Shown: piece by piece, positions 1-8,603 of the stretch
Position numbering within the stretch: position 1 is the first letter of the stretch
Layout of the letters: the number at the start of each line of letters is the position of its first letter
DNA from: SZUA-87 sp041687805
GTDB taxonomy: Bacteria; Actinomycetota; Acidimicrobiia; Acidimicrobiales; Aldehydirespiratoraceae
NCBI GenBank assembly: GCA_041687805.1
Contig: JBDNJK010000121.1
Coordinates: 20,501 to 84,500, forward strand
Length of the DNA: 64,000 nucleotides
Reading direction: 5' to 3'
Notes under the pieces: generated by a model
What the model was told of the DNA's origin: nothing
Seen by the model: only the letters and a program-made list of their open reading frames with translations
The model's database searches: none
Translations under genes and position numbers: made by a program

Positions 1-205
1 CGAAGGGGTTTTCGTTTCATGGTCTCTCCAGTGGGATGTGATAATTGGCGCGGCCCGCAGGCGCGACCTTCCGAGGAACCACCTCTCCGTCGCTGGGATT
101 CCCCACAGTCGTGGATTGGCCCACATCTGGGGATCAATAGTGCTGGCGCCAACATTTGAGAATCTAGATTCCAGCTATCGGAATACCGGATGCCCTATTG
201 GACTC

Positions 206-747
206 TCAGCGTGAAATGAAGTCGACAAAGCGGCTGAGCCACTCGCCAAACTCCGCTAGCGCATCAGGTTGGAGCACGCGGCCATCGACCCTGCGTGAGA
301 TGCTCGACATCCCATAGGTCTCTTCGAAAAGGCGATCGGTGTTCGAGCCGACCACACCCGCGAGGTGTTCGCGCACCCCTGACGCGTCGTGGCGTCCAGG
401 CGTAGCCGCCACGATTCCGACCGGCTTGTCGGTGATGGGCGCGGATCCGTGGGGCCTTGTCAGCCAGTCGACGGCATTCTTGGCAACCGCTGGGATGCTC
501 CCGTTGTATTCGGGGTGAAGATGAGCAACCCATCGGCGGAACGGACAGCGTCTTTCAACGACGTGACCGCATCGGGATCTCCGGATTCCTCGAGGTCGGC
601 ATTGAAGAAAGGCACATCATCGACCAGCGCTTCTACAAAGGTCACGCCCGATGGCACGATCTCTTTGGCGTTCTCGAAGAGGATCCTATGAAACGATTCG
701 GAGCGGAGACTTCCGACGATCGTTGCTATCGAGATGTCGTGGTTCAC
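206..747 (-). pseudogene. NADPH-dependent FMN reductase, frameshifted
   Basis: The N-terminal half starts at a GTG (745-747) with the family opening ISIATIVGSLR. The C-terminal half continues in another frame with YNGSIPAVAKNAVDW, the region that follows TPE in flavodoxin-like FMN reductases. The join is near 507-515: the sequence gives TPN where TPEYNGS is expected, so one G appears to be missing from a G run. With one base restored the gene would encode about 180 residues, the usual family length. Products of this family use NAD(P)H to reduce FMN, quinones or azo dyes in the cytosol. The lesion may be a true pseudogene or a homopolymer sequencing error; the intact reading on both sides favours a recent or artefactual event. 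Confidence 0.8.
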
Positions 748-802
748 TCTCGGCTCCGATCGTGTGGCCGCGCACAATACCGCGAGGCCGCAAACAATCT
801 TG

Positions 803-876
803 TCGGGCAGGCGGGATTTGAACCCACGACCTCCTCGTCCCGAACGAGGCGCGCTACCAACCTGCGCCACTGCCCG
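803..876 (-). tRNA. tRNA-Pro (anticodon CGG)
   Basis: Read on the minus strand this folds as a standard cloverleaf. The 7-bp acceptor stem is CGGGCAG with CTGCCCG, the D arm contains GGTTGGTAG, the 5-bp anticodon stem CCTCG/CGAGG encloses loop TTCGGGA with anticodon CGG, and the T loop is TTCAAAT. The 3' CCA is not encoded. It lies upstream of the FMN reductase start and downstream of the receiver-domain gene. Confidence 0.95.
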
Positions 877-937
877 TGTGCAGAAGCGAAATGCTACCGC
901 CGGTGCTGCCGCGATCCCACTAGGGAATCGCGCCGAT

Positions 938-1333
938 TCAACCCTCTACTGTCGCCTTGGTCGTGCGAGCTTCAGCGAGAACGGATTCAATCTTGCGCAG
1001 CAGGGCAAATGGATCAAGAGGCTTGACGATCCAATCGTCGGCGCCGGTGTGTTTGGCCAAGAAGGCGTCGGCCTCGCGGTCGAGAAGTAGGAGGATTGGA
1101 CGAGGGTCGAGCCGATGGGCTCCCTCTTCTTGGCGCAACGCCAGGCTTGTTGCTCCGCCGCCCATGTTGCCGATCTGCAGATCGAGAATTACGAGGTCGG
1201 GATCGACCGCTTTTGTGGCGGTGATCACATCGGCACCAGCTCTCACGCGATGGAGTAAGTGGGTGCCGCCGACCGCAGCCTCAACTTCATCGAGTATGGA
1301 ATCGGCGTCGGTGGCGAGAAGTATGCCTGTCAC
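938..1333 (-). CDS. single-domain response regulator (receiver only)
   Basis: This is a 131-residue protein starting at GTG with the fold of a CheY-like receiver. It has an acidic segment near the N-terminus (ATDAD), the phospho-acceptor Asp in DLVILDLQIG around residue 51, and a lysine in the C-terminal WIVKPLDP motif. There is no DNA-binding or output domain, so it probably acts by protein-protein contact. No histidine kinase is adjacent. The STAS gene at 1409 is divergent, about 75 bp away. Such lone receivers often work in phosphorelays or in partner-switching systems with STAS proteins; a link to the neighbour is inference only. Confidence 0.8.
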   Translation of the reverse strand: MTGILLATDADSILDEVEAAVGGTHLLHRVRAGADVITATKAVDPDLVILDLQIGNMGGGATSLALRQEEGAHRLDPRPILLLLDREADAFLAKHTGADDWIVKPLDPFALLRKIESVLAEARTTKATVEG

Positions 1334-1408
1334 AGGTGAGATCGTACAGGTGGCCTACCTAAGGGCCACGGTCGGGCGTCGCGTGCTGTGTGGCGATACC
1401 ATGCTGAT

Positions 1409-1759
1409 GTGCTCGACATCATTATCGAATCTTCGGAAAGCGTCGGATATGCCGTGCTTCGCCCCGAGGGCGAACTCGATGCCTATTCCGTCGCGCAATT
1501 TCGTGAGGCATTCACCGCGATTTGTGATGAGCCTCGCTTGGTCGTCGACCTTGCTCAGGTGCAGTTCATAGATTCTGCCGGGCTTGGTGCGTTGATTGGT
1601 GGCATCCGAAAGCTGCGGGAGAACGAAGGTCGGATCAGCGTCTTTTGTGACCGGTCCAACATCAATCGCCTCCTCCACACCACCGGTTTCAACCGAATCG
1701 TGCCGGTCAAGGAGACCATGCTGGAAGCGGTCGCGTCGCTCGACGAAGCGCCCGACTAA
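1409..1759 (+). CDS. STAS-domain anti-sigma factor antagonist
   Basis: This is a 116-residue protein if GTG 1409 is used (MLDIIIES); an in-frame upstream start would add seven residues that do not fit the family. It is a single STAS domain with the diagnostic segment VQFIDSAGLGALIGG, in which the Ser after FID is the residue phosphorylated by the partner kinase in SpoIIAA/RsbV proteins. It should bind an RsbW-type anti-sigma kinase when dephosphorylated and so free a sigma factor. No cognate kinase is next to it; a HATPase kinase occurs at 30869 with its own STAS partner. The last four bases overlap the 3' end of the convergent ArsA-like gene. Confidence 0.85.
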   Translation: MLDIIIESSESVGYAVLRPEGELDAYSVAQFREAFTAICDEPRLVVDLAQVQFIDSAGLGALIGGIRKLRENEGRISVFCDRSNINRLLHTTGFNRIVPVKETMLEAVASLDEAPD

Positions 1760-2826
1760 ACCAGCAGTTCGGCGATCTTCGTTAGGCCGTCGATGTCGTG
1801 GACATCTGAAGACAACAACGGAACTTTGACGAGCGTGGCTCCGTTCACATTGGCCATGAGTTCGTCGATTCGTTGATCGTCGCCGTTGGCAGCAGCAGTG
1901 TGATCGGCCATGGCTAGCGAGGCTGCCGAGATGTGGCGACGAAATTTGGTTCGGGTGATTTCGGCGGCTCTCTCCGATGACGTCGAGAGGGTTGGAAGCA
2001 TCCGATTGGCTACAACGGCAGCCACTTCAAGGTCGGATTGCTCGAGGCGGTCGAGGAAAAATCGTGCCTCGTCGAGAGTGTCGCTTCGGGGAGATGCCAC
2101 CAGGACAAATGCGGTGCGGTCGTCGGCTAACAAATCAAGGGTGGCCATGGCTCTCGACCTGAACCCCTCCTCCATCCCCTCGAAGGCCTGAAAGAACGCC
2201 ACCGCTTCATCGACGACATCGGCTCCGACAACGCGGGCAAGTTGCCGCAACATTGCTTGAGCAGCGTTGTTGACGGCCTTGAATACGCCGCGGCTCGGAG
2301 CGGTCAGCATTCGGTAGATCTGATTATCGAGAAGCCGGGCAAGGAGCAATGGTGCGTCGAGAAAGGCAAGCGCGTCGCGGGTGGGCGGGGTGTCGACCAC
2401 CACTAGATCCCAGTCGCTGCTCTCATGGAGCTCGCTCAGCTTTTCGACGGCCATGTAGTCCTGTGTGCCAGAGAGAGTCGTCGAGATGTTGCGGTAGAAC
2501 CGGTTGGAGAGAATTTTCTCGGACTGGGCCTCGTCGGCAGAGTTGCGACGCACTACATCGTCGAACGTCGACTTCGTGTCGAGCATCAGAGCCGCGAGCT
2601 GCCCGGGCCAAGGTCCGTCGATGGTGACCGGAGTATTTCCGAGTTGAGCGATCCCAAGTGAATCGGCGAGACGCCGAGCAGGGTCGATCGTGACAACGAC
2701 GGCACGTCGACCGTCGATGGCGGCGGCAAGGGCGGTGGCCGCAGCGGTTGTGGTCTTTCCGACCCCACCGGTGCCGCAGCAGACCACTACATGTCGGTTA
2801 TGGATGATGTCGCGGTAGCCGGTCAT
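1756..2826 (-). CDS. ArsA/GET3-family ATPase, second of a pair
   Basis: This is a 356-residue cytosolic P-loop ATPase. The deviant Walker A is GTGGVGKTTTAA, a switch segment VVVDTPPTRDALAFLDAP follows, and the DPARRL motif is typical of ArsA-type proteins. The ATG overlaps the stop of the upstream paralogue by four bases (ATGA), so the two are translationally coupled and may form a heterodimer. Similar tandem ATPases sit beside whiB4 in mycobacteria (Rv3679-Rv3680), matching the WhiB gene at 5262. There are no clustered cysteines of the arsenite site and no arsenic genes nearby, so arsenite export is not supported; a GET3-like targeting or redox role is possible. Confidence 0.88.
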   Translation of the reverse strand: MTGYRDIIHNRHVVVCCGTGGVGKTTTAAATALAAAIDGRRAVVVTIDPARRLADSLGIAQLGNTPVTIDGPWPGQLAALMLDTKSTFDDVVRRNSADEAQSEKILSNRFYRNISTTLSGTQDYMAVEKLSELHESSDWDLVVVDTPPTRDALAFLDAPLLLARLLDNQIYRMLTAPSRGVFKAVNNAAQAMLRQLARVVGADVVDEAVAFFQAFEGMEEGFRSRAMATLDLLADDRTAFVLVASPRSDTLDEARFFLDRLEQSDLEVAAVVANRMLPTLSTSSERAAEITRTKFRRHISAASLAMADHTAAANGDDQRIDELMANVNGATLVKVPLLSSDVHDIDGLTKIAELLV

Positions 2827-3782
2827 GATTGTGGCGTTGGGAGTGCGGAGATGCCAGCTGTCATGGCATCGGCCAGTGTTTGGATCTGAGCAGGGCCGAG
2901 TTGAGGCACAAAGAGTTGAGGTAGATGTATCTGTGGAAGTGGGAGTTGCTCTGATAATCGGGCGAGTTGGTGTTCTTGAAGGGCGGTGCGCTGCACGCGG
3001 AAATTGGCTGCTGTGCGCAGATCGTCCAGTTCGGTGTCCGACAAGTCGAGGCCGCGAGATTGTTTCAACTTCGCCGGGTTGAGTCCACGAATCGGTGGGA
3101 TGAGGCCATTGACGATGACCGGACCGAGGGATATGCCGACCTCGTCCTCGACCGCGAACGACGTCTCGATCAGTTCGTTGACGGGTGTTTCTTCAGGGAT
3201 GCTCACCAACATCACCCGACAACGGGCAGGATCAGAAAGCAGCGCAAGGGTTTCTTCGGCCTGACGATGGATTGTGCCTGCCCGCGCCGTGTCGAGCACG
3301 CCTGCAGGGCTGCGCAGGAATCCCAGAGCGTGACCAGCGGCGGGAGCATCCACGACAATGAGGTCTGCAGCTCCGGTTGTTTCGAGTTGTCTGATTTTTC
3401 CCAGCACCAGAAGATCCTTGATGCCGGGCGTTGCCGTCGCCACGATTTCGAGGATTCCCGAGCGGGCCATGCGCTTGGCAATTCGTCTGAAGCCGTGATC
3501 TGACAGCCACTCGACGAGTGCCTGATCTGGGGTGAGAGATCGGCATTTGATGTTGGTGGGGTGGTCGGCGTCGTCGACAACCTCTGTCTCCTCGTAGCCT
3601 TGGGAGTCGGCTCCCAGCAAGGCGCCGGCAGCCGAACGTCCGGACACCTCTATGAGGAGTACCGACTTGCCGGTTCGAGCTGCTGCCACGGCGATTGTCG
3701 CGGCGGCGGCTGTCTTTCCGACCCCGCCCTTTCCAGCCACGATCAGGACCCGCGATGATGCGAAGAAACTACCGGGATCCAT
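2823..3782 (-). CDS. ArsA/GET3-family ATPase, first of a pair
   Basis: This is a 319-residue protein. I chose the ATG at 3780-3782 (MDPGSFFASSRVLIVAGKGG) because longer in-frame starts add Arg-rich residues that overlap the divergent NfeD gene. It has a deviant Walker A, GKGGVGKTAAAA, and a switch segment IVVDAPAAGHALGFLRSP. It sits upstream of and overlaps its paralogue in an evident two-gene operon transcribed away from the NfeD-like gene. Only about 14 bp separate the divergent starts, so the promoters must lie within the coding sequences or be very compact. Function is inferred from family only: a dimeric ATPase that moves a cargo or responds to redox state. Confidence 0.87.
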   Translation of the reverse strand: MDPGSFFASSRVLIVAGKGGVGKTAAAATIAVAAARTGKSVLLIEVSGRSAAGALLGADSQGYEETEVVDDADHPTNIKCRSLTPDQALVEWLSDHGFRRIAKRMARSGILEIVATATPGIKDLLVLGKIRQLETTGAADLIVVDAPAAGHALGFLRSPAGVLDTARAGTIHRQAEETLALLSDPARCRVMLVSIPEETPVNELIETSFAVEDEVGISLGPVIVNGLIPPIRGLNPAKLKQSRGLDLSDTELDDLRTAANFRVQRTALQEHQLARLSEQLPLPQIHLPQLFVPQLGPAQIQTLADAMTAGISALPTPQS

Positions 3783-3796
3783 TCCCCTCCTCGTCG

Positions 3797-5113
3797 GTGC
3801 GACCTGATGCCGCGCGGCGAGTGAGCCTATCTCTGCTGGCCATGTTGACGATTCTTGGTGTGTCGTTGGGGGCGCTGCCTGCTGGCGCCGCCGGCGACGA
3901 CACAAGCCCTGACCCCGCTGCAGATGTGGTCGACGCACCGATCTTCGACGTGATTCAAATCTCGGGCCTGGTCGATGAGATTGTGGCCAACTTCATAGAA
4001 AGTGCCATCTCCAAGGCCGAATCGAATGGATCTGGCGGCCTCATACTTCAGGTCAACAGCACTGATGCGGTTGTCTCCGATCAGCGAGTGGCGGATCTGG
4101 CCCGCTCCATCGCCACCTCGGCGGTGCCTGTCTATGCATGGGTCGGTCCGTCTGGAGCGAAGGCTGAGGGGCCGGTGGCCCAACTGGTGGCCGTCACCGA
4201 TGAGATGGCTGTGGCGGTCGGAGCTCACTTCGGGAAAACCGGTGAGTTGGTGGTGCCGGATGCGCTGTTGCCCGACGCTTTCTTGTCGGCATCTGATGCG
4301 CTTCGTACCGACACCGTCGACGAGGAGGGGATTATCGAGATTGGCATGGCTCACCGTGATGCCCCCACGCTCGGATTCTTTGCTCTCGAATTGCCGGGGT
4401 TTGGTTCCAGAATCGACGACTCTGGCGATGAATTGGTCAGGGTGCCCACGTCGGTCGTGAGATTCACGAAGCTGCCCTTGTTTGATGGGTGGATGCACAC
4501 CTTTGCCAGTCCGGCGATGGCGTATTTGTTATTTATCATTGGTTCCGCACTTCTGATTTTCGAGTTCTACACGGCTGGTGTCGGCGTTGCAGGAGTCGTT
4601 GGCGCGACGTGTCTCATTCTCGGGAGCTTCGGGCTTGACGTGCTCCCAGCCAGATGGTGGGCGGTGGCGCTGCTGGTGGCGGCGATGCTTGGCTACGCGG
4701 TAGATGTGCAGACGGGTGTCGCCCGGGCATGGTCGGTGATTGCCACCATCTGGCTCACCATCGGGTCTTTGTTCTTGTTTGACGGTGCGTCCATTTCGTG
4801 GATCACGCTCGTGGCAGGCATAGGCGGGATCGCGCTCGCCATGATTTCGGGCATGCCTGCGATGGTGCGCTCCCGGTTCGGCACACCGACTATTGGTCGC
4901 GAGTGGATGATCGGGTTGATGGGAGTGGCGGCCGAGGAGATCAAGCACGACGGTGTGGTGCTGATCGATGGCGCGCCTTGGAAGGCACGGGTCAACCGCA
5001 CCACGCCGATTCCCGCTGGCGACCAGGTGCGAGTCGTTGCGATAGAGGGCCTGTTTCTGGAGGTAGAGCCCGAAGAAGGCGGTGCTCGCGACTACCGCGA
5101 AATGCGAAATTGA
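3797..5113 (+). CDS. NfeD-like membrane protein with ClpP-class-type domain
   Basis: This is about 438 residues from GTG 3797; ATG codons at 3755 and 3758 are alternatives that overlap the divergent gene. The order is a signal peptide (residues about 10-32), a soluble ClpP-class serine-protease-like domain (about 48-210), several membrane helices (about 240-355) and a C-terminal OB-fold NfeD domain with VGVAAEEIKHDG and GAPWKARV. In active family members a Ser follows GA.AA; here the segment is PSGAKAEGPVAQ, with Gly at about 125, so the nucleophile looks lost. Active relatives cleave stomatin-like partners at the membrane. No stomatin gene is adjacent. Confidence 0.82.
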   Translation: MRPDAARRVSLSLLAMLTILGVSLGALPAGAAGDDTSPDPAADVVDAPIFDVIQISGLVDEIVANFIESAISKAESNGSGGLILQVNSTDAVVSDQRVADLARSIATSAVPVYAWVGPSGAKAEGPVAQLVAVTDEMAVAVGAHFGKTGELVVPDALLPDAFLSASDALRTDTVDEEGIIEIGMAHRDAPTLGFFALELPGFGSRIDDSGDELVRVPTSVVRFTKLPLFDGWMHTFASPAMAYLLFIIGSALLIFEFYTAGVGVAGVVGATCLILGSFGLDVLPARWWAVALLVAAMLGYAVDVQTGVARAWSVIATIWLTIGSLFLFDGASISWITLVAGIGGIALAMISGMPAMVRSRFGTPTIGREWMIGLMGVAAEEIKHDGVVLIDGAPWKARVNRTTPIPAGDQVRVVAIEGLFLEVEPEEGGARDYREMRN

Positions 5114-5211
5114 GATCGTTGGATACGGAAATAGACGTTTTCCACAGCTAATCCACAGATATCCCACTGTGAGTGACGAAACTTTTCAAGATGCTACTTT
5201 CTGCGTTTGTG

Positions 5212-5228
5212 ACCAATGTCTCATTGGT
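5212..5228. promoter_or_regulatory. 7-bp inverted repeat upstream of WhiB
   Basis: The 17 bases consist of ACCAATG, a 3-base spacer TCT, and the exact complement CATTGGT. It lies 34 bp before the chosen WhiB start, where an operator or a transcript-leader hairpin could act. No clear -10/-35 pair could be placed with confidence. Its role is inference. Confidence 0.35.
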
Positions 5229-5261
5229 GGTAGGCAGGCAGGGGGCTACAGGGGGTTGGTA

Positions 5262-5516
5262 ATGGCGATATCTCGCAGCATGACGGAATGGCAGTTACGT
5301 GCAGCATGTCGGGGTCCGCAATCGGCGGTGTTTTTTCCTCCTCCGAGGGCCGAGCGACGAGAAGACAAGCGCCGCCGAGAGGCTCGAGCCAAGGCGATCT
5401 GTGACGACTGTTCGGTCACCTCTGATTGTCTCGACTATGCCATCACCATAAAGGAGCAGCACGGAATCTGGGGTGGTCTCAACGAGAGTGAGCGAAAGAT
5501 CCGCCGGATCGGCTGA
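5262..5516 (+). CDS. WhiB-family Fe-S transcriptional regulator
   Basis: This is an 84-residue protein from ATG 5262, preceded by a G-rich ribosome-binding segment. The four cluster-ligating cysteines are present: one in RAACRG, then ICDDCSVTSDCLDYA giving C-x2-C-x5-C. They are followed by the WhiB signature HGIWGGL and a basic C-terminal tail ESERKIRRIG. WhiB proteins bind a 4Fe-4S cluster, respond to oxygen or nitric oxide, and regulate transcription by contacting the principal sigma factor. The neighbouring ArsA pair recalls the whiB4 locus of mycobacteria, so a WhiB4-like redox role is a reasonable inference. It converges on selB with about 19 bp between stops. Confidence 0.92.
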   Translation: MAISRSMTEWQLRAACRGPQSAVFFPPPRAERREDKRRREARAKAICDDCSVTSDCLDYAITIKEQHGIWGGLNESERKIRRIG

Positions 5517-5535
5517 CCCGAGCAACCACCGCTGA

Positions 5536-7257
5536 TCAGCTTGGCTCTGGCATACGCGGGCCGGCGATTCTGAAGTCGCCCCGTCGGCGGGTTACACCAG
5601 TGCTGTCGAGGCGCGAAAGCAAGGGAATCGCGAACTTGCGAGTTGTGCCCCATGCGTCTCTCAGTTGGGCAACCGTGACACCATCGGAATTTCCAGCGAG
5701 GAGACGAGCCGCGATAACAACGGCTTCATCAACGGCGGTGGCGGCGAAGAAGACACCAGACTCCTCGATTACCTGACCTCGTCTGACCAACTCACGAAGT
5801 TCGGCCCGGTCGACTCCGTCGGGAGCCGGTGGGTTGAGACCACCTGTCCACAGCAGCGTTAAAAATGTATGATCGGCGAGAGGATCAACAGCGTCCACCG
5901 GCTTGGCCCGGTTGGCCGCGATCTCGATGCCATCGATATTGGCGAGCACGGCCCGCTGAAAATCGTCGAGGGTCGCAATGTCGAGACCCAACAGGCCGGC
6001 GGCATTGACAGATTCTCGGAGGTTGGCGACTTCTAGTTGAAGCACGTCGGGAGCAACCGCCCATCGCCCGATGTCTGGTGGCCTCAACTCGCCTGTGAGC
6101 AGCATCAGCGTCGAAACGTCGATGCGTCCTCGTTCGGCGATCACGCGGTCGACGCTGCGATCGGGACGTGACTTTGCCGCGGTGAGCACCGGATCCACGT
6201 CGAGGATCTGCCCCCCGCCCAACGTCTCGCCTCGGCCGGTCTCGCGCAGGATGAACCGGTCGCCCGGCAGCAACGGAAGGGCGACCGGGAGATGCATTCT
6301 GATCGAGCCAACCTGGCCAGGATCAAGACCCGTTGCCCCCAACACCGAGGCCCTGACTGGATGTTCGCCAGAGCCGATGTAGGCGAGGTGGGCGCCGCGT
6401 TTAGTCACTCGATGATCGAGCGAATCAAGGACAACGAGTTCGGCGTCGACCATTTGGGTCGTGTGCCATTGCTCGGCGAAGACCAACACATCGCCACGGC
6501 GAATCTGGTCGTGAGATACACCGCTCAGGTTGACGGCAACCCGATTGCCGGGCCCTACCTTCGTGCGCTCAGTGTGGAGACTCTGGAGTGCTCTGATTCT
6601 GACGTCGAGTCCGGCCGGGAGGACGGTGAGTTCCTGATCGACCCTCAACATTCCGCCGGTGAGGGTGCCGGTGACCACGGTGCCGGCGCCCTTCGCGGCG
6701 AACACGCGGTCGATCCACAATCGGGGTCGCTTCGAGTCGGAGGCGGTGGGTGTCGCTTCCAGCAGACGATCGAGAGCATCGACCACGATGTCGACGCCTA
6801 CGCCATCGATCGCATCGACATCAACGATTTCCGCACCCTCGAGGAATGTGCCGGCAACCGAATCGATCACTTCGAGTCTGGCCAACTCACGAAGATCATC
6901 GTCGGCCTGGCCGACTTTGGTGAGCGCGATCATGCCACTCTCGATTCCGAGTAGTTGCAGAATTCTCAGGTGTTCTTCTGATTGTGGTTTCCATCCCTCG
7001 GTGGCGGCCACAACAAATAGACAAGCGCTCACCCCGCCGACTCCGGCGAGCATGTTCTTGAGAAATCTCACATGGCCCGGGACGTCGACGAAAGCCACGC
7101 CGCGCTGTGACGGCAGTGTGGCGGAGGCAAATCCAAGGTCGATGGTGAGGCCGCGGGCTTTCTCCTCGGCAAGCCGGTCGGGATCGGTGCCGGTGAGTGC
7201 CTTGATGAGCGTGGACTTGCCGTGGTCGACGTGGCCAGCTGTGGCTACAACGTGCAT
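5536..7257 (-). CDS. selB: selenocysteine-specific elongation factor SelB
   Basis: This is a 573-residue GTPase from ATG 7257 (MHVVATAGHVDHGKST), the canonical start. The N-terminal EF-Tu-like part has G1 GHVDHGKS, G2 in RGLTIDLGF and G3 DVPGHVRF; then come beta-barrel domains and a C-terminal winged-helix region (last ~200 residues) that in SelB binds the SECIS hairpin. It would deliver selenocysteyl-tRNA to UGA codons. The G4 motif, normally N/T-K-x-D, reads TKVG followed by QADDD, so the guanine-specificity Asp is displaced. selA lies immediately upstream with a 28-bp gap, in one operon; the cognate tRNA is at 25188. No selD is in view. Confidence 0.93.
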   Translation of the reverse strand: MHVVATAGHVDHGKSTLIKALTGTDPDRLAEEKARGLTIDLGFASATLPSQRGVAFVDVPGHVRFLKNMLAGVGGVSACLFVVAATEGWKPQSEEHLRILQLLGIESGMIALTKVGQADDDLRELARLEVIDSVAGTFLEGAEIVDVDAIDGVGVDIVVDALDRLLEATPTASDSKRPRLWIDRVFAAKGAGTVVTGTLTGGMLRVDQELTVLPAGLDVRIRALQSLHTERTKVGPGNRVAVNLSGVSHDQIRRGDVLVFAEQWHTTQMVDAELVVLDSLDHRVTKRGAHLAYIGSGEHPVRASVLGATGLDPGQVGSIRMHLPVALPLLPGDRFILRETGRGETLGGGQILDVDPVLTAAKSRPDRSVDRVIAERGRIDVSTLMLLTGELRPPDIGRWAVAPDVLQLEVANLRESVNAAGLLGLDIATLDDFQRAVLANIDGIEIAANRAKPVDAVDPLADHTFLTLLWTGGLNPPAPDGVDRAELRELVRRGQVIEESGVFFAATAVDEAVVIAARLLAGNSDGVTVAQLRDAWGTTRKFAIPLLSRLDSTGVTRRRGDFRIAGPRMPEPS

Positions 7258-7285
7258 TGGTGCGTCCGATAGATCTGGTTGGGGA

Positions 7286-8560
7286 TCAAGCCATGGCCCG
7301 CAGAGCTGCAGCGACCTCGGAGTCGTCTGATGGGTGGATGGTCCGCAGGTCGACGATCGTGTGTTGCTCGACAACGCGGGCGATGATCGGTCGGGACAAC
7401 TCGCGAAGATCGTCGCGGTGATCGCCAGAAATCAAGATCCCGATCGATGGAATCTCAACTCCGGGAAGTGTGCCGCCGCCAGGCGTTGCCAACGTGTCGA
7501 TGACTTTGCCGACCTTGTAGCTGTCGGCCCGCAACTTGAGCTCTTCTGTGGAGATCGTGGCCATCCGCCAGAATGGGATGTCGAGGCCGTCGCCGTGCAG
7601 GTAGGCGAGTGCGGTGGACTGAAGCGCCGCGAGCACGAGGGATCCGGGCCGCAGGGCTCGTGCGAGTGGATGACTGGAACATTTGGCGATGAGATCGGCC
7701 TGCCCGGCGATCACTCCGGCCTGTGGCCCGCCAAAAAGTTTGTCGCCAGAGAAGGTGACCAAAGCGGCGCCCGACTCGAGTGCCTGCCGTGCCGACGGCT
7801 CCTGGGCGAGCCACGGGAGTGGGCCACCGTCTAGCCAAGGGCAGCGACTGTCGAGCAGACCAGATCCGATGTCGGCCACGAGGGGAGGCCCGAGATCGCT
7901 CAGCTGAGCGGTGGTCGGGGCTTCGGTGAATCCCACGATGCGGTAGTTGGATTGGTGGACCTGCAACACAGCGGCGATGTCGTTGGCGGCATCATCGATC
8001 GCACTCTTGAAATCGGCGCGCCGGGTGCGATTTGTAGTGCCTACTTCCACCAGCCGCGCTCCTGAACGCGTCATCACGTCGGGTATGCGGAATCCGCCTC
8101 CGATCTCGACCATCTCGCTTCGCGACACTGCCACGCCATGGCCCTCGGCGAGAGCGGCTACAACGAGCAGCACTGCAGCGGCGCAATTGTTGACAACGAG
8201 GGCGGCTTCGGCTCCGCACGCCTTTGCAATGAGAGCAGGGGCCGTCGACATTCGCGACCCGCGTTGCCCTGTTGTGAGGTCGAGTTCGAGATTGGTGTAG
8301 CTCTCGTCTTGATGCCAGGTGATTGGCGCCCGTCCGAGATTTGTGTGCAGCAGCGTTCCAGTGGCATTTATCACCGGAGTGAGCATCTGGCGTTGCATGG
8401 ATCGTGCGATGCTCGCAGCCTCATCGGGTGACCCGTTTGCGATGGCCTGTCTGGCGGCCTCAACCAGCATTGGATGCGGCAAACCAGAGTCGGCCAGAGA
8501 TCTGGCGAGACGGTCGACCGAAGGTGGTCGCTCTGGTTGGGGTTGGTCGGATCCTGCCAC
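7286..8560 (-). CDS. selA: L-seryl-tRNA(Sec) selenium transferase SelA
   Basis: This is a 424-residue PLP enzyme that converts seryl-tRNA(Sec) to selenocysteyl-tRNA(Sec) using selenophosphate. It shows the N-terminal helical tRNA-binding part, then INATGTLLHTNLGRAPI, the central NNCAAAVLL region, and the PLP-lysine motif SGDKLFGGPQAG at about residue 275. Length is slightly below that of E. coli SelA (463), mostly from a shorter N-terminus. It is the first gene of a selA-selB operon and diverges from fxsA. Together with the tRNA at 25188 it shows that the organism decodes UGA as selenocysteine; the selenophosphate synthetase must lie outside the window. Confidence 0.95.
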   Translation of the reverse strand: MAGSDQPQPERPPSVDRLARSLADSGLPHPMLVEAARQAIANGSPDEAASIARSMQRQMLTPVINATGTLLHTNLGRAPITWHQDESYTNLELDLTTGQRGSRMSTAPALIAKACGAEAALVVNNCAAAVLLVVAALAEGHGVAVSRSEMVEIGGGFRIPDVMTRSGARLVEVGTTNRTRRADFKSAIDDAANDIAAVLQVHQSNYRIVGFTEAPTTAQLSDLGPPLVADIGSGLLDSRCPWLDGGPLPWLAQEPSARQALESGAALVTFSGDKLFGGPQAGVIAGQADLIAKCSSHPLARALRPGSLVLAALQSTALAYLHGDGLDIPFWRMATISTEELKLRADSYKVGKVIDTLATPGGGTLPGVEIPSIGILISGDHRDDLRELSRPIIARVVEQHTIVDLRTIHPSDDSEVAAALRAMA

Positions 8561-8603
8561 GGTCGCGCCAGCCTATGTGGCTTGTGGCCCCTACGATGAA
8601 GCC

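Noticed and set aside
1..205. Partial gene at the left edge
   Set aside because: No frame with family features is visible; I see only non-coding sequence before the reductase stop.
460..870. An open frame on the minus strand that begins inside tRNA-Pro and runs into the FMN reductase
   Set aside because: Its first ~40 codons are the tRNA and leader; the real reductase start is the GTG at 745-747.
1756..3782. Arsenite efflux operon, from the ArsA-like pair
   Set aside because: No arsB, arsC, arsD or arsR nearby and no clustered metal-binding Cys; the proteins fit the general ArsA/GET3 group.
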